A stretch of 64,000 bases of DNA, taken from assembly GCF_009811655.1 (NCBI RefSeq), contig NZ_BGJX01000016.1, positions 1-64,000 of the forward strand. The letters are read 5' to 3'. The stretch is from Methylosinus sp. Ce-a6. GTDB lineage: Bacteria; Pseudomonadota; Alphaproteobacteria; Rhizobiales; Beijerinckiaceae. The translations under genes were made by a program, and so were the position numbers. Below are positions 44,426 to 52,894 of the stretch, piece by piece. How positions within the stretch are numbered: the first letter of the stretch is position 1; every line of letters begins with the position of its first letter. The notes beneath the pieces are model-generated. The model saw nothing but the letters and a program-made list of their open reading frames with translations. It was not told the DNA's origin and did not search any database.

Positions 44426-47400
44426 CGGCGCTGAATCCGCCAACGGGAGTCCGGCGTCGCGGAGGAGGAGGAGGGCGCCTGCGTCGAGGCGCGCACGCGC
44501 AGCAGGCGCTTGAAGTCGAAGCGGTCGTAGAGAATGGGCAAGAGCAGCAGGGTGAGCGCGGTCGCGGTGACGAGGCCGCCGATGACGACGATGGCGAGCG
44601 GCCGTTGGATTTCCGCGCCGGGGCCGCTCGCGAAGAGGAAGGGCGCGAGGCCGAGCGCGGCGATCGTCGCGGTGAGCAGCACCGGCCGCATGCGGCGGCG
44701 CGCGCCCTCGCGCACGGCGTCGTGAACGCTGCGGCCGTCGGCGACGAGCTTGTTGATATAGGAGATGAGCACGACGCCATTGAGCACGGCGATGCCGATG
44801 AGCGCGATGAAGCCGACCGACGCCGGCACGGAGAGGAATTCGCCCGAGAGCCACAGGCCGATGACGCCGCCGATCGCCGCGAAAGGCACGTTGCAGAAGA
44901 CGAGCGCGGCCTGCGACGCCGAATTGAAGGTGAGATAGAGCAGAAGGAAGATGAGCCCGAGCGCCAGCGGCACGACGATGGCGAGCCGCGCCGAGGCGCG
45001 CTGCTGATTTTCGAACTGCCCGCCCCAGACGAGCTCATAGCCCGGCGGCGTATGGACCTCCTTGGCGACGGCGGCCTTGGCCTCGTCGACGAAGCCGACG
45101 AGATCGCGGCCGGTGACATTGGAGAGCACGGTGGCGTAGCGCCGCGCCTCCTCGCGGATCACCTGAATGGGCCCGTTCTCGGCGCGTATGTCGGCGAGCT
45201 GCGACAATTCCACCACTTTGCCATCGGCGGAGACGACCGGCACGCGCGCAAAATCCACCGGCGAACGGCGCGAGACGGGATCGCCGCGAATGACCAGCGG
45301 CGTGCGCACCGGGCCCTCGAGCACGAGGCCGACCTGCGTGCCGTCCACCCAGATGCGCAAGCCGTCCTGAATCTCGCTGGCGTTGAGGCCGAAGCGGCCG
45401 GCGGCCAGCCGATCGATGCGCGTGGTCAGATAGCGCATCCCGTCGTTCTGCAGCGCGAAGACGTCGCGCGAGCCGCCGATCTTGCGCAATGTCCCGGCGA
45501 TCTCGCGCGCGAGGCGGTTCAATTCGTCGATGTCGTCGCCGAACACTTTCACAACCACATCGCCGCGCGCGCCGATGATCATCTCCTGCACGCGCATGTC
45601 GATCGGCTGCGAGAAGGAGTAGGAAATGCCGGGGAAAGTGTCGAGCGCCTTGCGCAGCTCGCCGAGCAGCCAGGCCATATTGGGCTCGCGCCATTTGTCC
45701 ATCGGCGCGAGCGTCAGGAACATGTCGGTCTCGTTGAGGCCGACGGGGTCGATGCCGAGCTCGTCGGCGCCGGCGCGCGCCATCACGCCCTTCACCTCCG
45801 GCACGCTCGCCATGATCGCGCGCTCTATGCGCATGTCGGTCTCGGCGGTCATGTCGACGCTGATCGTCGGATGCTTGCGCACGGTGATGACGGGCGTGCC
45901 TTCGTCCATCACCGGCATGAAGGTCTGGCCGATGTGATTGGAGGCGAGCAGCGCCAGAGCGAGGCCGACGGTCACGGCGGCGCCGACGACGAGCGGCCGG
46001 CGCAGCGCGCGCTCGAGAAGCGGATCGTAGAAGGCGGAGATCTTGCGCACGAGCCAGGGCTCGTCACTGCCGCCGGCGCGCAGCAGAGTGGCGGCGAGCG
46101 CCGGCACCACTGTGAGCGAGAGAATGAGCGCCGAGCCCATGGCGAAGGCGATGGTGAGCGCGACCGGCGCGAAGAGACGTCCCTCCAGCCCTTCGAGCGA
46201 GAGCAGCGGCAGGAAGACGGTGATGATGATGACCGCGCCGGAGACGAGCGGGCCGGCGACCTCGCGCGTCGACTCGTAAGTGATGCGGATGCGGTCTTGA
46301 AGATCGGCCTTCGCCATTCCGGCGAGGCGATGCTCGACATTCTCGACGACGACGACGGCGCAATCGACCAATATGCCGATGGCGATGGCGAGGCCGCCGA
46401 GCGACATGATGTTCGCCGAGAGCCCGTAGAGCCGCATGATGGCGAAAGTGGAGAGGGCGGCGAGCGGCAGGATCAGCGAGACGACCGCCGCCGCGCGCAG
46501 ATTGCCGAGGAAGAAGAACAGCAGAATGACGACGAGGGCAATGGCCTCGATCAGCACTTTCTGCACCGTCCACACGGCTTTGCCGATGAGCTCGCTGCGA
46601 TCGTAGAAGATTTCGACGTTGACGCCCTCCGGCAGGCGCAGCTTCAGCTCCGCGAGCCTGGCCTTGACGCCGGAGACGACGGTGCTGGCGTCGGCGCCGC
46701 GCAGGCCGAGCACCAGCGCCCAGACGGCCTCGTCCTCGCCATTGCGCGTGGTGACGCCATTGCGGGCCAGCGCGCCATTGCGCACCTCGGCCACGTCGGC
46801 GACGCGCACCACGCCGGTCGGTCGCGCGGCGACGACGACGGAGCGTATGTCCTCGAGCGTGCGCAGCCGTCCCTCCGCGCGCACCAGAAGCGCCTCCTCG
46901 CCGTCGCGCACGCGGCCGGCGCCGTCGTTGCGGTTGTTCTCCTCGAGCGCGTCCTTCAGCATTTTCACGGTGATGCCGCGCGACGCCATGGCCGAGGGCG
47001 AGGGCGCGACCTCGAAAGTGCGCACATAGCCGCCGAGGACATTGACGTCGGCGACGCCCGGCAGGCCGCGCAGCGCCGGGCGAATGGTCCAGTCGACGAG
47101 GCTGCGCTGCTCGGTCGGCGAGAGGCCGCCGCCGATGATGGTGAACATCAGCATTTCGGCGAGCGGCGTGACGATGGGCGCGAGGCCCCCGGAGGCGCCC
47201 GCCGGCAGCTGATCGGCGACCGAGGCCAGGCGCTCGTTCACCTGGGCGCGCGCCCAGAAAATATCCGTGCCTTCGGAAAATTCGAAAGTGAGCAGCGCCA
47301 CCGAATAGCGCGTCGTCGAGCGCATGCGCACGAGATGGGGAATGCCGCGCGCGGCGATCTCGATCGGCGCGGTGACTCTGTTCTCGAGCTCTTCCGGCGT

Positions 47401-47568
47401 CAGGCCGGGCGCGCGCATGGAGACGAGCACCTGCACCGGCGCCACATCGGGAAAAGCGTCGATCGGCAGCTTGGAATAGGCGTGCGCGCCCCACACCGCG
47501 AGCGCGATCGCCGCGAGAAAGACGAGGAGCCTCTGGCCGATCGCCGCGTTGATGAGTTTATCGAGCAT
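44422..47568 (-). CDS. Heavy-metal RND efflux pump (CzcA/CusA family)
   Basis: The protein has 1048 residues, with 12 membrane helices and two large periplasmic loops (FPDVAPVQVLVSMRAPGLTPEELENRVTAPIE, FSEGTDIFWARAQVNERLA). Relay residues appear in TM4 as GGLAIAIGILVDCAVVVVENVEHR. CzcA cobalt/zinc/cadmium pumps have DFG in this position; the AIG here is nearer to CusA-type pumps, so the metal is unclear. It exports ions from periplasm or cytoplasm through the TolC-like channel. The adaptor gene lies 12 bp upstream and the channel gene overlaps downstream. Confidence 0.9.
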   Translation of the reverse strand: MLDKLINAAIGQRLLVFLAAIALAVWGAHAYSKLPIDAFPDVAPVQVLVSMRAPGLTPEELENRVTAPIEIAARGIPHLVRMRSTTRYSVALLTFEFSEGTDIFWARAQVNERLASVADQLPAGASGGLAPIVTPLAEMLMFTIIGGGLSPTEQRSLVDWTIRPALRGLPGVADVNVLGGYVRTFEVAPSPSAMASRGITVKMLKDALEENNRNDGAGRVRDGEEALLVRAEGRLRTLEDIRSVVVAARPTGVVRVADVAEVRNGALARNGVTTRNGEDEAVWALVLGLRGADASTVVSGVKARLAELKLRLPEGVNVEIFYDRSELIGKAVWTVQKVLIEAIALVVILLFFFLGNLRAAAVVSLILPLAALSTFAIMRLYGLSANIMSLGGLAIAIGILVDCAVVVVENVEHRLAGMAKADLQDRIRITYESTREVAGPLVSGAVIIITVFLPLLSLEGLEGRLFAPVALTIAFAMGSALILSLTVVPALAATLLRAGGSDEPWLVRKISAFYDPLLERALRRPLVVGAAVTVGLALALLASNHIGQTFMPVMDEGTPVITVRKHPTISVDMTAETDMRIERAIMASVPEVKGVMARAGADELGIDPVGLNETDMFLTLAPMDKWREPNMAWLLGELRKALDTFPGISYSFSQPIDMRVQEMIIGARGDVVVKVFGDDIDELNRLAREIAGTLRKIGGSRDVFALQNDGMRYLTTRIDRLAAGRFGLNASEIQDGLRIWVDGTQVGLVLEGPVRTPLVIRGDPVSRRSPVDFARVPVVSADGKVVELSQLADIRAENGPIQVIREEARRYATVLSNVTGRDLVGFVDEAKAAVAKEVHTPPGYELVWGGQFENQQRASARLAIVVPLALGLIFLLLYLTFNSASQAALVFCNVPFAAIGGVIGLWLSGEFLSVPASVGFIALIGIAVLNGVVLISYINKLVADGRSVHDAVREGARRRMRPVLLTATIAALGLAPFLFASGPGAEIQRPLAIVVIGGLVTATALTLLLLPILYDRFDFKRLLRVRASTQAPSSSSATPDSRWRIQRR

Positions 47569-47580
47569 GTCGCCTTTCGC

Positions 47581-48705
47581 TCACTTAGCGCTCGGTTCCT
47601 TGGCCGCCAGCTCGGCGAGCAGCGTCAGCATCCCGCGCGTCGCCACCTGATCGGCGGCCACGAGCGGTCCTTGAATCGACGCATGTTGCGGCGTCTCGGA
47701 GACGAGAGCGACCGGCACGGCGCGGAAGCCGTCCGCAGAGCGCAGAAACACCCAGTCCTTGTCGCGAAAATGGACGACGGCGTCGGCCGGCACGCGCCAG
47801 AGCGTCCCGCCCGTTCCTTTGATTCGAAGAATGGCCTGGACCGCCTGTCCCGGTCGAATCGGGGATTTGCCGGGCGAGAATTCCGCGACCGCGGTGATGG
47901 ATTGCGTCGCCGGATCGGCGGTGCGGCCGATGCGGATCAGCTTGCCCTCGACGCCGAGGCTCGGCAGCACGACCCTATCCGTGCGGTCGAGGCCGGAGGC
48001 GCGGCCGATGGGGACTTGCAGATTGACCCAGATGGGATTCAGCCGCGCAATGGTGACGAGCGGCGCCGAGGCCATCACGCGGTCGCCGACCGTCGCATGA
48101 CGGGCGAGGATCACGCCGGACACGGGCGCGCGCACGGTGAGCGCGGCGCCGAGCTTGCGCTCCTTGCGCAAGGTCTCGATCGCCTGCTCGGTCATGCCGT
48201 CGAGCGCCAGCAGCTGGCCGCGCTCGTCGAGCAGGGAGCGGGCCTGCGCCGCCTCGGCGCGCGTCACCAGCACGCGGCGCTCGGCGATGATGCGCTCTTT
48301 ATAGAGCTGCTCGTCGCGGCGCAGCTTCTCGGCGGCCAGCGCCGCGTCGGCGGCGGCCTGGAGGAACGCCCGCTGCGCCTCGATGAGCTCGGAGGATTTC
48401 AAGGTGGCGATGGGATCGCCCTCCTTCACCTCCTCGTCGGGCGAGACGAGCAGCGTCTCGACGAGGCCGGCGGCGGGGGCCGCCACCATGCGCAATTGCT
48501 GCGGCGGAACCGCCACCGTTCCCGGCACGACGAGCTCGTCCGAGCCCGAGCCTTTTTCCACCGGCTTCGTCTCTATGCCCGCGGCTTGGATGTCCTGCTC
48601 GCGCAGCGGAATGGAGACGTCCTCCGCGGCCCGGCCCACGCCGGCGCCGAGCGCGCCCGCGAGCCCGAAGGCGAAGACAAGACACTGAAACCTTTTTCTT
48701 TTCAT
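47581..48705 (-). CDS. Membrane-fusion/adaptor subunit of metal RND efflux (CzcB-like)
   Basis: The protein has 374 residues. A short signal peptide (MKRKRFQCLVFAFGLAGALG) is followed by a lipoyl-like hairpin (VPGTVAVPPQQLRMVAAPAAGLVETLLVSPDEEVKEGDPIATL), a helical hairpin, a second half with TVRAPVSGVILARHATVGDRVMASAPLVTIARL, and beta-barrel sequences. Histidine- or methionine-rich metal-binding extensions seen in some CzcB and CusB proteins are absent. It links pump and channel across the periplasm. It is the first gene of the operon and is divergent from the response regulator gene. Confidence 0.88.
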   Translation of the reverse strand: MKRKRFQCLVFAFGLAGALGAGVGRAAEDVSIPLREQDIQAAGIETKPVEKGSGSDELVVPGTVAVPPQQLRMVAAPAAGLVETLLVSPDEEVKEGDPIATLKSSELIEAQRAFLQAAADAALAAEKLRRDEQLYKERIIAERRVLVTRAEAAQARSLLDERGQLLALDGMTEQAIETLRKERKLGAALTVRAPVSGVILARHATVGDRVMASAPLVTIARLNPIWVNLQVPIGRASGLDRTDRVVLPSLGVEGKLIRIGRTADPATQSITAVAEFSPGKSPIRPGQAVQAILRIKGTGGTLWRVPADAVVHFRDKDWVFLRSADGFRAVPVALVSETPQHASIQGPLVAADQVATRGMLTLLAELAAKEPSAK

Positions 48706-48751
48706 TCCGCCTGGGACCGGTCTTTGCGTCGGGGCGCAATTTCGCTTATCG

Positions 48752-48792
48752 AAGCTGACGAAAAGCTGACGAGCTCGAACTCGACGCTGACG
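48752..48792. promoter_or_regulatory. Candidate OmpR-type operator between efflux and two-component genes
   Basis: GCTGACG occurs at 48754-48760, 48765-48771 and 48786-48792. The first two lie in identical 10-mers AAGCTGACGA at 48752-48761 and 48763-48772, 11 bp apart; the third starts 21 bp after the second. Tandem repeats one helical turn apart are how OmpR/PhoB-family dimers bind. The site lies 46-86 bp before the regulator ATG, in the 132-bp divergent spacer. Confidence 0.6.
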
Positions 48793-48837
48793 CGACGACC
48801 ACAGTTCGGGCGGAGCATAGCACTGCGGCCCCGTCCC

Positions 48838-49500
48838 ATGCGAATTTTGCTGGTGGAAGACGACGAGCGCATTTCCCGCGACGTGGCGAAGGCGCTGCGC
48901 ATGGCGGGCTATGTCGTCGACACGGTCGCCAATGGCGAAGAGGCTTGGTTTCTGGGCGACACAGAGAATTTCGCCGCCGTCATTCTCGACCTCGGCCTGC
49001 CGGGGCTGGACGGGCTCGCGGTGCTGGAGCGCTGGCGCGAGCAGGGCCGCCGCACGCCCGTCCTGGCCTTGAGCGCGCGCGGCTCCTGGAGCGAGCGCGT
49101 CGCCGGCATAGACGCGGGCGCCGATGATTATCTGCCCAAGCCCTTCCGGCTCGAGGAGCTGCTCGCGCGGCTGCGCTCCATCATCCGCCGCTCGGCCGGC
49201 CACGCCTCCTCGGTGACGCGCAATGGCGCGCTCTCGCTCGACGAGCGCAGCATGACGATCAAGATCGACGACGCCCCGGTCGAGCTCACGGCGATCGAAT
49301 ATCGGGTGGTCGCCTATCTTCTGCATCGCCGCGGGCTGGTGGTCCCGCAATCCGAGCTCGCGGAACATGTCTATGGCCACGACCAGCAGAGCTCCAACGC
49401 CGTCGAAACGCTCATCGGCCGCGTGCGCAAGAAGCTCGGCGCGGAGGTTATCGAGACGCGGCGCGGCTTCGGCTATCTGATCCCAGAACTCGACGCATGA
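48838..49500 (+). CDS. Response regulator, OmpR/PhoB family
   Basis: The protein has 220 residues. Receiver domain: RILLVEDDERISRD (acidic pocket), the phospho-acceptor Asp in VILDLGLPGLDGL, LALSARGSW and DYLPKPFRLEEL with the conserved lysine. The winged-helix output domain follows (LTAIEYRVVAYLLHRRGLVVPQSEL, NAVETLIGRVRKKLG, TRRGFGYLI). Divergence from the efflux operon implies it controls that operon and perhaps itself. The sensor kinase starts 103 bp downstream, with a small GC hairpin between (49542-49565). Confidence 0.93.
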   Translation: MRILLVEDDERISRDVAKALRMAGYVVDTVANGEEAWFLGDTENFAAVILDLGLPGLDGLAVLERWREQGRRTPVLALSARGSWSERVAGIDAGADDYLPKPFRLEELLARLRSIIRRSAGHASSVTRNGALSLDERSMTIKIDDAPVELTAIEYRVVAYLLHRRGLVVPQSELAEHVYGHDQQSSNAVETLIGRVRKKLGAEVIETRRGFGYLIPELDA

Positions 49501-49541
49501 GAACGCGTTCGAGCCATTGCTTTGCGCGGCGCCGTCCGCCC

Positions 49542-49565
49542 CTTCTCCCCGCGAGCGGGGAGAAG
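49542..49565. repeat. 11-bp inverted repeat between regulator and kinase genes
   Basis: CTTCTCCCCGC pairs with GCGGGGAGAAG around GA. The same CTTCTCC motif is found in the 11886-12111 element. It could reduce read-through from the regulator into the kinase gene, or be a repeat remnant. Confidence 0.55.
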
Positions 49566-49603
49566 ACCCTCTCCCCGCTTCGCAAAGAGAGGGAAGTCCG
49601 CCC

Positions 49604-50956
49604 ATGAGGACGCACTCGCTGCGCTTGCGGCTGTTCCTCTTCGGAGCGGCCGCCATCGCCGCCGCGCTCGCGCTCGCCGGTTTCGTGCTGGTGCTCTTGT
49701 TCGAGCATCATGTCGAACGCACGATGGACGACGACATAGAGACCTATGTCCGCCAGCTCGTCTCCGATCTCGCCCTCGACAGCGACGGACGCCTGCGCGT
49801 CATCACGGCGACGCCGGACCCGCGTTTCGCGCGGTTTCGCTCCGGCTTCTATTGGCAGGTGGCGAGCGACGACGGCCGCGACGTCGAGCGTTCCGCCTCG
49901 CTCGGCGAGGAGGCGCTGGCGTTTCCGGCCGGTTGCGCGGGCAGCGAGCGGATTTTCTATCGTCGCCTCCGCGGCCCATGGGACAATGCGCTGCTCGGCG
50001 GGCAGCGCTGCATCACGCTCGGCGGGGCGGCGCCTTCGCGCATCCGCGTGCTGGCGGCGCTCGACCTTTCCGGCGTCGCCCGCGCTCGCGACGCTTTTGC
50101 CGCGGAGCTGGTCGCGGCTCTCTTTCTCATCGCGGTCGGGCTCGCCTTCGCCACCTGGATTCAGGTGGGGCTCGGCCTCGCGCCGCTCGCGAGGCTCGGC
50201 GCGGCGGTGGGCGAGATCGCCAAGGGCCGCCGCCGCCGGCTCGATTCGCCGGCCCCGCCGGAGGTGCGGCCGCTCATCGACGAGGTGAATGGCTTGCTCG
50301 ACGAGCGCGACAAGGAGATCGAGCGCGCGCGCAACCGCGCCGCCGATCTCGCCCATGGCTTGAAGACGCCGCTCACCGCGCTCGCCGCCGATGCGCGCCT
50401 CTTGCGCGAGAAAGGCGAAACGGAGATCGCGCTCTCGCTCGACCGCATCGGCGACGCCATGCATCGCCATGTGACGCGCGAGCTGGCGCGGGCGAGGAGC
50501 CGCGGCCTCGCGCGAGGCGGCGAGCCGACTCCGGTGGCGGAAGTGGTGGACGCGCTGGCGCGCACGCTCGCCTCGGCCGGGACGGAGGCCGCCTTCGAGA
50601 TGCGCATCGCGCCCGACGTCCGCGTCGCCGTCGATCGCGTCGATCTGATGGAGATACTCGGCAATCTCATGGAGAACGCCGCGCGCCACGCGAGAGCGCG
50701 CATCCGCGTCATTGCCGCGGCGGGGCGTTTCATCGTCGAGGACGACGGGCCGGGGCTGCCGGAGGGGAGCGAGGCGCTCATCCGCCGCCGCGGCGGCCGG
50801 CTCGACGAGACCGGCGGCGCCGGCCTCGGCCTCGCCATCGTGCAGGACGTCCTCGACGCCTATGGCGCCGACATGCGCTTCTGCCGCTCCGAGCTCGGCG
50901 GGCTGCGCGTGGAGGTCGATCTTTCGGCCGCGGCGGCATTTCCCGCGACGGGCTGA
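49604..50956 (+). CDS. Sensor histidine kinase
   Basis: The protein has 450 residues. Two membrane helices (about 8-32 and 168-185) enclose a periplasmic sensor of about 135 residues with no recognised domain (two cysteines: FPAGCAGS and GGQRCITL). A HAMP-like linker follows. The dimerisation helix has DLAHGLKTPLTALAADARLL with His in HGLKTP, and the catalytic domain has N box ILGNLMENAARHA, and G boxes VEDDGPGLPEG and TGGAGLGLAIVQD. It pairs with the response regulator upstream. Likely a sensor of a metal or envelope stress. Confidence 0.92.
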   Translation: MRTHSLRLRLFLFGAAAIAAALALAGFVLVLLFEHHVERTMDDDIETYVRQLVSDLALDSDGRLRVITATPDPRFARFRSGFYWQVASDDGRDVERSASLGEEALAFPAGCAGSERIFYRRLRGPWDNALLGGQRCITLGGAAPSRIRVLAALDLSGVARARDAFAAELVAALFLIAVGLAFATWIQVGLGLAPLARLGAAVGEIAKGRRRRLDSPAPPEVRPLIDEVNGLLDERDKEIERARNRAADLAHGLKTPLTALAADARLLREKGETEIALSLDRIGDAMHRHVTRELARARSRGLARGGEPTPVAEVVDALARTLASAGTEAAFEMRIAPDVRVAVDRVDLMEILGNLMENAARHARARIRVIAAAGRFIVEDDGPGLPEGSEALIRRRGGRLDETGGAGLGLAIVQDVLDAYGADMRFCRSELGGLRVEVDLSAAAAFPATG

Positions 50957-50963
50957 GCGCCGC

Positions 50964-52229
50964 TCAGGCGCCGGGTCCGAATTTCAGCCCGGAATCGATC
51001 GTCAGCCCGACGCCGACGCTCGCGAATTTGTCGCCGCGCACGATATTCGCCTGCGGCGTATGGACGAGGCAGGCGCGCTCGATCGCCGGAATGAAAGTGC
51101 TGCCGCCGGTGAAGAACACCGTGTCGACGTCCGCCGCCGCGACGCCCGCCGCTTTCAGGCAGCGCGCGACGCAATCGGCGAGCTTGCGGCATTCGTTCTC
51201 GATCGTCTGCTCGAAGAGCGCGCGGGACGTCTCGACGAGCAGCGCCTCGTCGACATAGGCGAGGTCGATCATCGCGGTCGCGGCGTCGGAGAGGATGATC
51301 TTCGCTTCCTCCACATCGCCCGCCACGCGATGACCGGCGCGATCGTCGATCGTTTTGACGAAGCGATCGACCTTCTCCGGCTCGGCGGCGATGGCGCGCA
51401 GCTGCTTCAATTCCTCGAGGCTCTTATTGTTGTAGAGGAAGGCGATGCGATGCCATTGCGCGAGATCGTGGAAATAGCCATTGGGCAGATCGAGCTCGGG
51501 GCGCTTCCTCTGCCGCGTCTGATAGCCGAACAAGGGCATGACTTGCTTGAGGCTCAGGCGATAGTCGAGATCGGTTCCGCCGACATGGACGCCGGCGTTG
51601 GCGAGAATATCGTCCTTGCGGTCGATTTTACGCCGGTTCTTCGGCGAGACCTTCACGACGGAAAAGTCGGAGGTGCCGCCGCCTATGTCGGCGATGAGGG
51701 CGATCTCCTCCCGCTCGATGCGCCGCTCATAATCGAGCGCGGCGGCGATGGGCTCATATTGGAAGAGCACGTCCTTGAAGCCCTGCGCGCGGGCGGCCGC
51801 GGCGAGCTGGTCCTGCGCGGTCCGATCGGCGGCTTCGTCGTCGTCGACGAAGAAGACCGGGCGGCCGAGCACGGCGCTCTCGATGGGCGCGCCGGCGCTC
51901 TGCTCGGTCTTCTCCTTCAGATGGCGCAGAAAGCTGCCCAATATCGCCGTGAAGGCGACGCGCTTGCCGCCGGCGGCGGTGGTCTCATGGATCAGCGAGC
52001 CGCCCAATATGCTCTTGATGGCGCGAAACAGCCGGCCGTTCTCGCGGTCGATATAGAGAGAGATGGCGGCGCGGCCGAAGCCGAGCTTGCCGCCATAGGC
52101 GGGGTAGAAGATCGCGCTCGGCAGCGAGACGCTGTCGCCCTCGAGCGGAACGAGCCTCGGCTCGCCCTCGGCGATATAGCCGACGGAGGAGTTGGAGGTT
52201 CCGAAATCGATCCCGCAAGCGAGGCTCAC
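50964..52229 (-). CDS. Hsp70/YegD-like ATPase chaperone
   Basis: The protein has 421 residues from a GTG after GGAGA. The Hsp70 nucleotide-binding domain is intact: CGIDFGTSNSSVGYI (phosphate 1), FKDVLFQYEPIAAALDYER (connect), IADIGGGTSDFSVVKV (phosphate 2) and VDTVFFTGGSTFIPAIERA (adenosine). No substrate-binding/J-interaction lid follows, so it is the short YegD-like type. Such proteins often act as single-domain ATPases of uncertain partner. It converges on the kinase gene (seven bases). Confidence 0.88.
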   Translation of the reverse strand: MSLACGIDFGTSNSSVGYIAEGEPRLVPLEGDSVSLPSAIFYPAYGGKLGFGRAAISLYIDRENGRLFRAIKSILGGSLIHETTAAGGKRVAFTAILGSFLRHLKEKTEQSAGAPIESAVLGRPVFFVDDDEAADRTAQDQLAAAARAQGFKDVLFQYEPIAAALDYERRIEREEIALIADIGGGTSDFSVVKVSPKNRRKIDRKDDILANAGVHVGGTDLDYRLSLKQVMPLFGYQTRQRKRPELDLPNGYFHDLAQWHRIAFLYNNKSLEELKQLRAIAAEPEKVDRFVKTIDDRAGHRVAGDVEEAKIILSDAATAMIDLAYVDEALLVETSRALFEQTIENECRKLADCVARCLKAAGVAAADVDTVFFTGGSTFIPAIERACLVHTPQANIVRGDKFASVGVGLTIDSGLKFGPGA

Positions 52230-52365
52230 GCGAATGTCTCCTTGGTGTCCATGTCGCGCGCTCGCAGAGCGAAAAACGCGCCGCCGCCCCGACGAGCGTC
52301 GGCCGGATGACGGAACGGATGGGGGTTCTGGGCTGCGGGACGCGGCCGCGGGGAGGGCGGGCCGT

Positions 52366-52415
52366 CCGAATCTCGGGCGAAACTGCAATTTTTCGCGCGA
52401 TTTTGCAAATGCGCG
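52366..52415. repeat. Copy 2 of a ~50-bp dispersed repeat (copy 1 at 5857-5905)
   Basis: Plus-strand sequence matches the minus strand of 5857-5905 at about 45 of 50 bases. It lies 137-186 bp upstream of the Hsp70-like gene and 100 bp past the queD stop. Position differs in orientation relative to the flanking genes from copy 1, which argues against a simple oriented promoter. Confidence 0.7.
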
Positions 52416-52437
52416 GGGCGTCTCCAAAGCGAGACAG

Positions 52438-52500
52438 TCATTGCGAGCGGAGCGAAGCAATCCAGGGGCCGCCCCGCGGCTTCGCCGCGCTCGCGATGAC
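52438..52500. repeat. 63-bp palindromic repeat (ATTGCGAGC family)
   Basis: TCATTGCGAGCGGAGCGAAG at the left and CTTCGCCGCGCTCGCGATGA at the right form an imperfect hairpin around CAATCCAGGGGCCGCCCCGC. It is related to the repeat at 35830-35922, sharing ATCCAGGGGCCGCCCC. It occupies the spacer 17 bp from the queD stop codon. Confidence 0.7.
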
Positions 52501-52516
52501 GCTCCTCGAACGGGCC

Positions 52517-52894
52517 TCACTGCTTCTTCAGCACACAGCCTTCGTCGCAGGTGTCGCGGAAAACGCCGACCTCGTGGATCGCCGGCAGGGAGGGCTCGAG
52601 GTCGCGCCAGATATAGACGCAGAGATTTTCGAGCGTCGGCTTGCCCAGCCCTTCGAGATCGTTGAGGAAGGAATGGTCCAGCCGCTCGCGCAGCTCCTGC
52701 AGCCGCGCGCCGAGCCGGCCGAGGTCCATGACCCATTCCTCGCCCGCCGAGCGCGGCCCGCGCAACGTCACCCGCACGCGGAACGAGTGCCCGTGCAGAT
52801 TGCGGTATTTGCCGCCGGTCGGGTGCTCCGGATCATAGAGGGCGTGCGCCGCCTCGAAGCAGAACTCCCGATAGACTTCGAACAGAACCGTCAT
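52517..52894 (-). CDS. queD: 6-carboxytetrahydropterin synthase-like protein, QueD family
   Basis: The protein has 125 residues. EFCFEAAHALYDPEHP and LHGHSFRVRVTLRG supply the zinc-binding histidines, and ERLDHSFLND and NPTLENLCVYIW-like KPTLENLCVYIW complete the T-fold. In E. coli QueD the catalytic cysteine lies four residues before the HGH box (KCGRLHGH); here the matching residue is tyrosine (KYRNLHGH). The gene starts on the last four bases of queE (52891-52894), so the pair is co-translated for 7-deazaguanine (queuosine) synthesis. Confidence 0.85.
   Translation of the reverse strand: MTVLFEVYREFCFEAAHALYDPEHPTGGKYRNLHGHSFRVRVTLRGPRSAGEEWVMDLGRLGARLQELRERLDHSFLNDLEGLGKPTLENLCVYIWRDLEPSLPAIHEVGVFRDTCDEGCVLKKQ

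Noticed and set aside
44605..49500. 1631-codon plus-strand open frame opposite the efflux operon
   Set aside because: The minus-strand efflux genes are unmistakable; the long frame is a GC-driven shadow. Only its last 220 codons, the response regulator, are real.
49542..49565. Strong terminator between regulator and kinase
   Set aside because: Hairpin is real but has no U-tract and sits within a probable two-gene operon, so I call it only a repeat.
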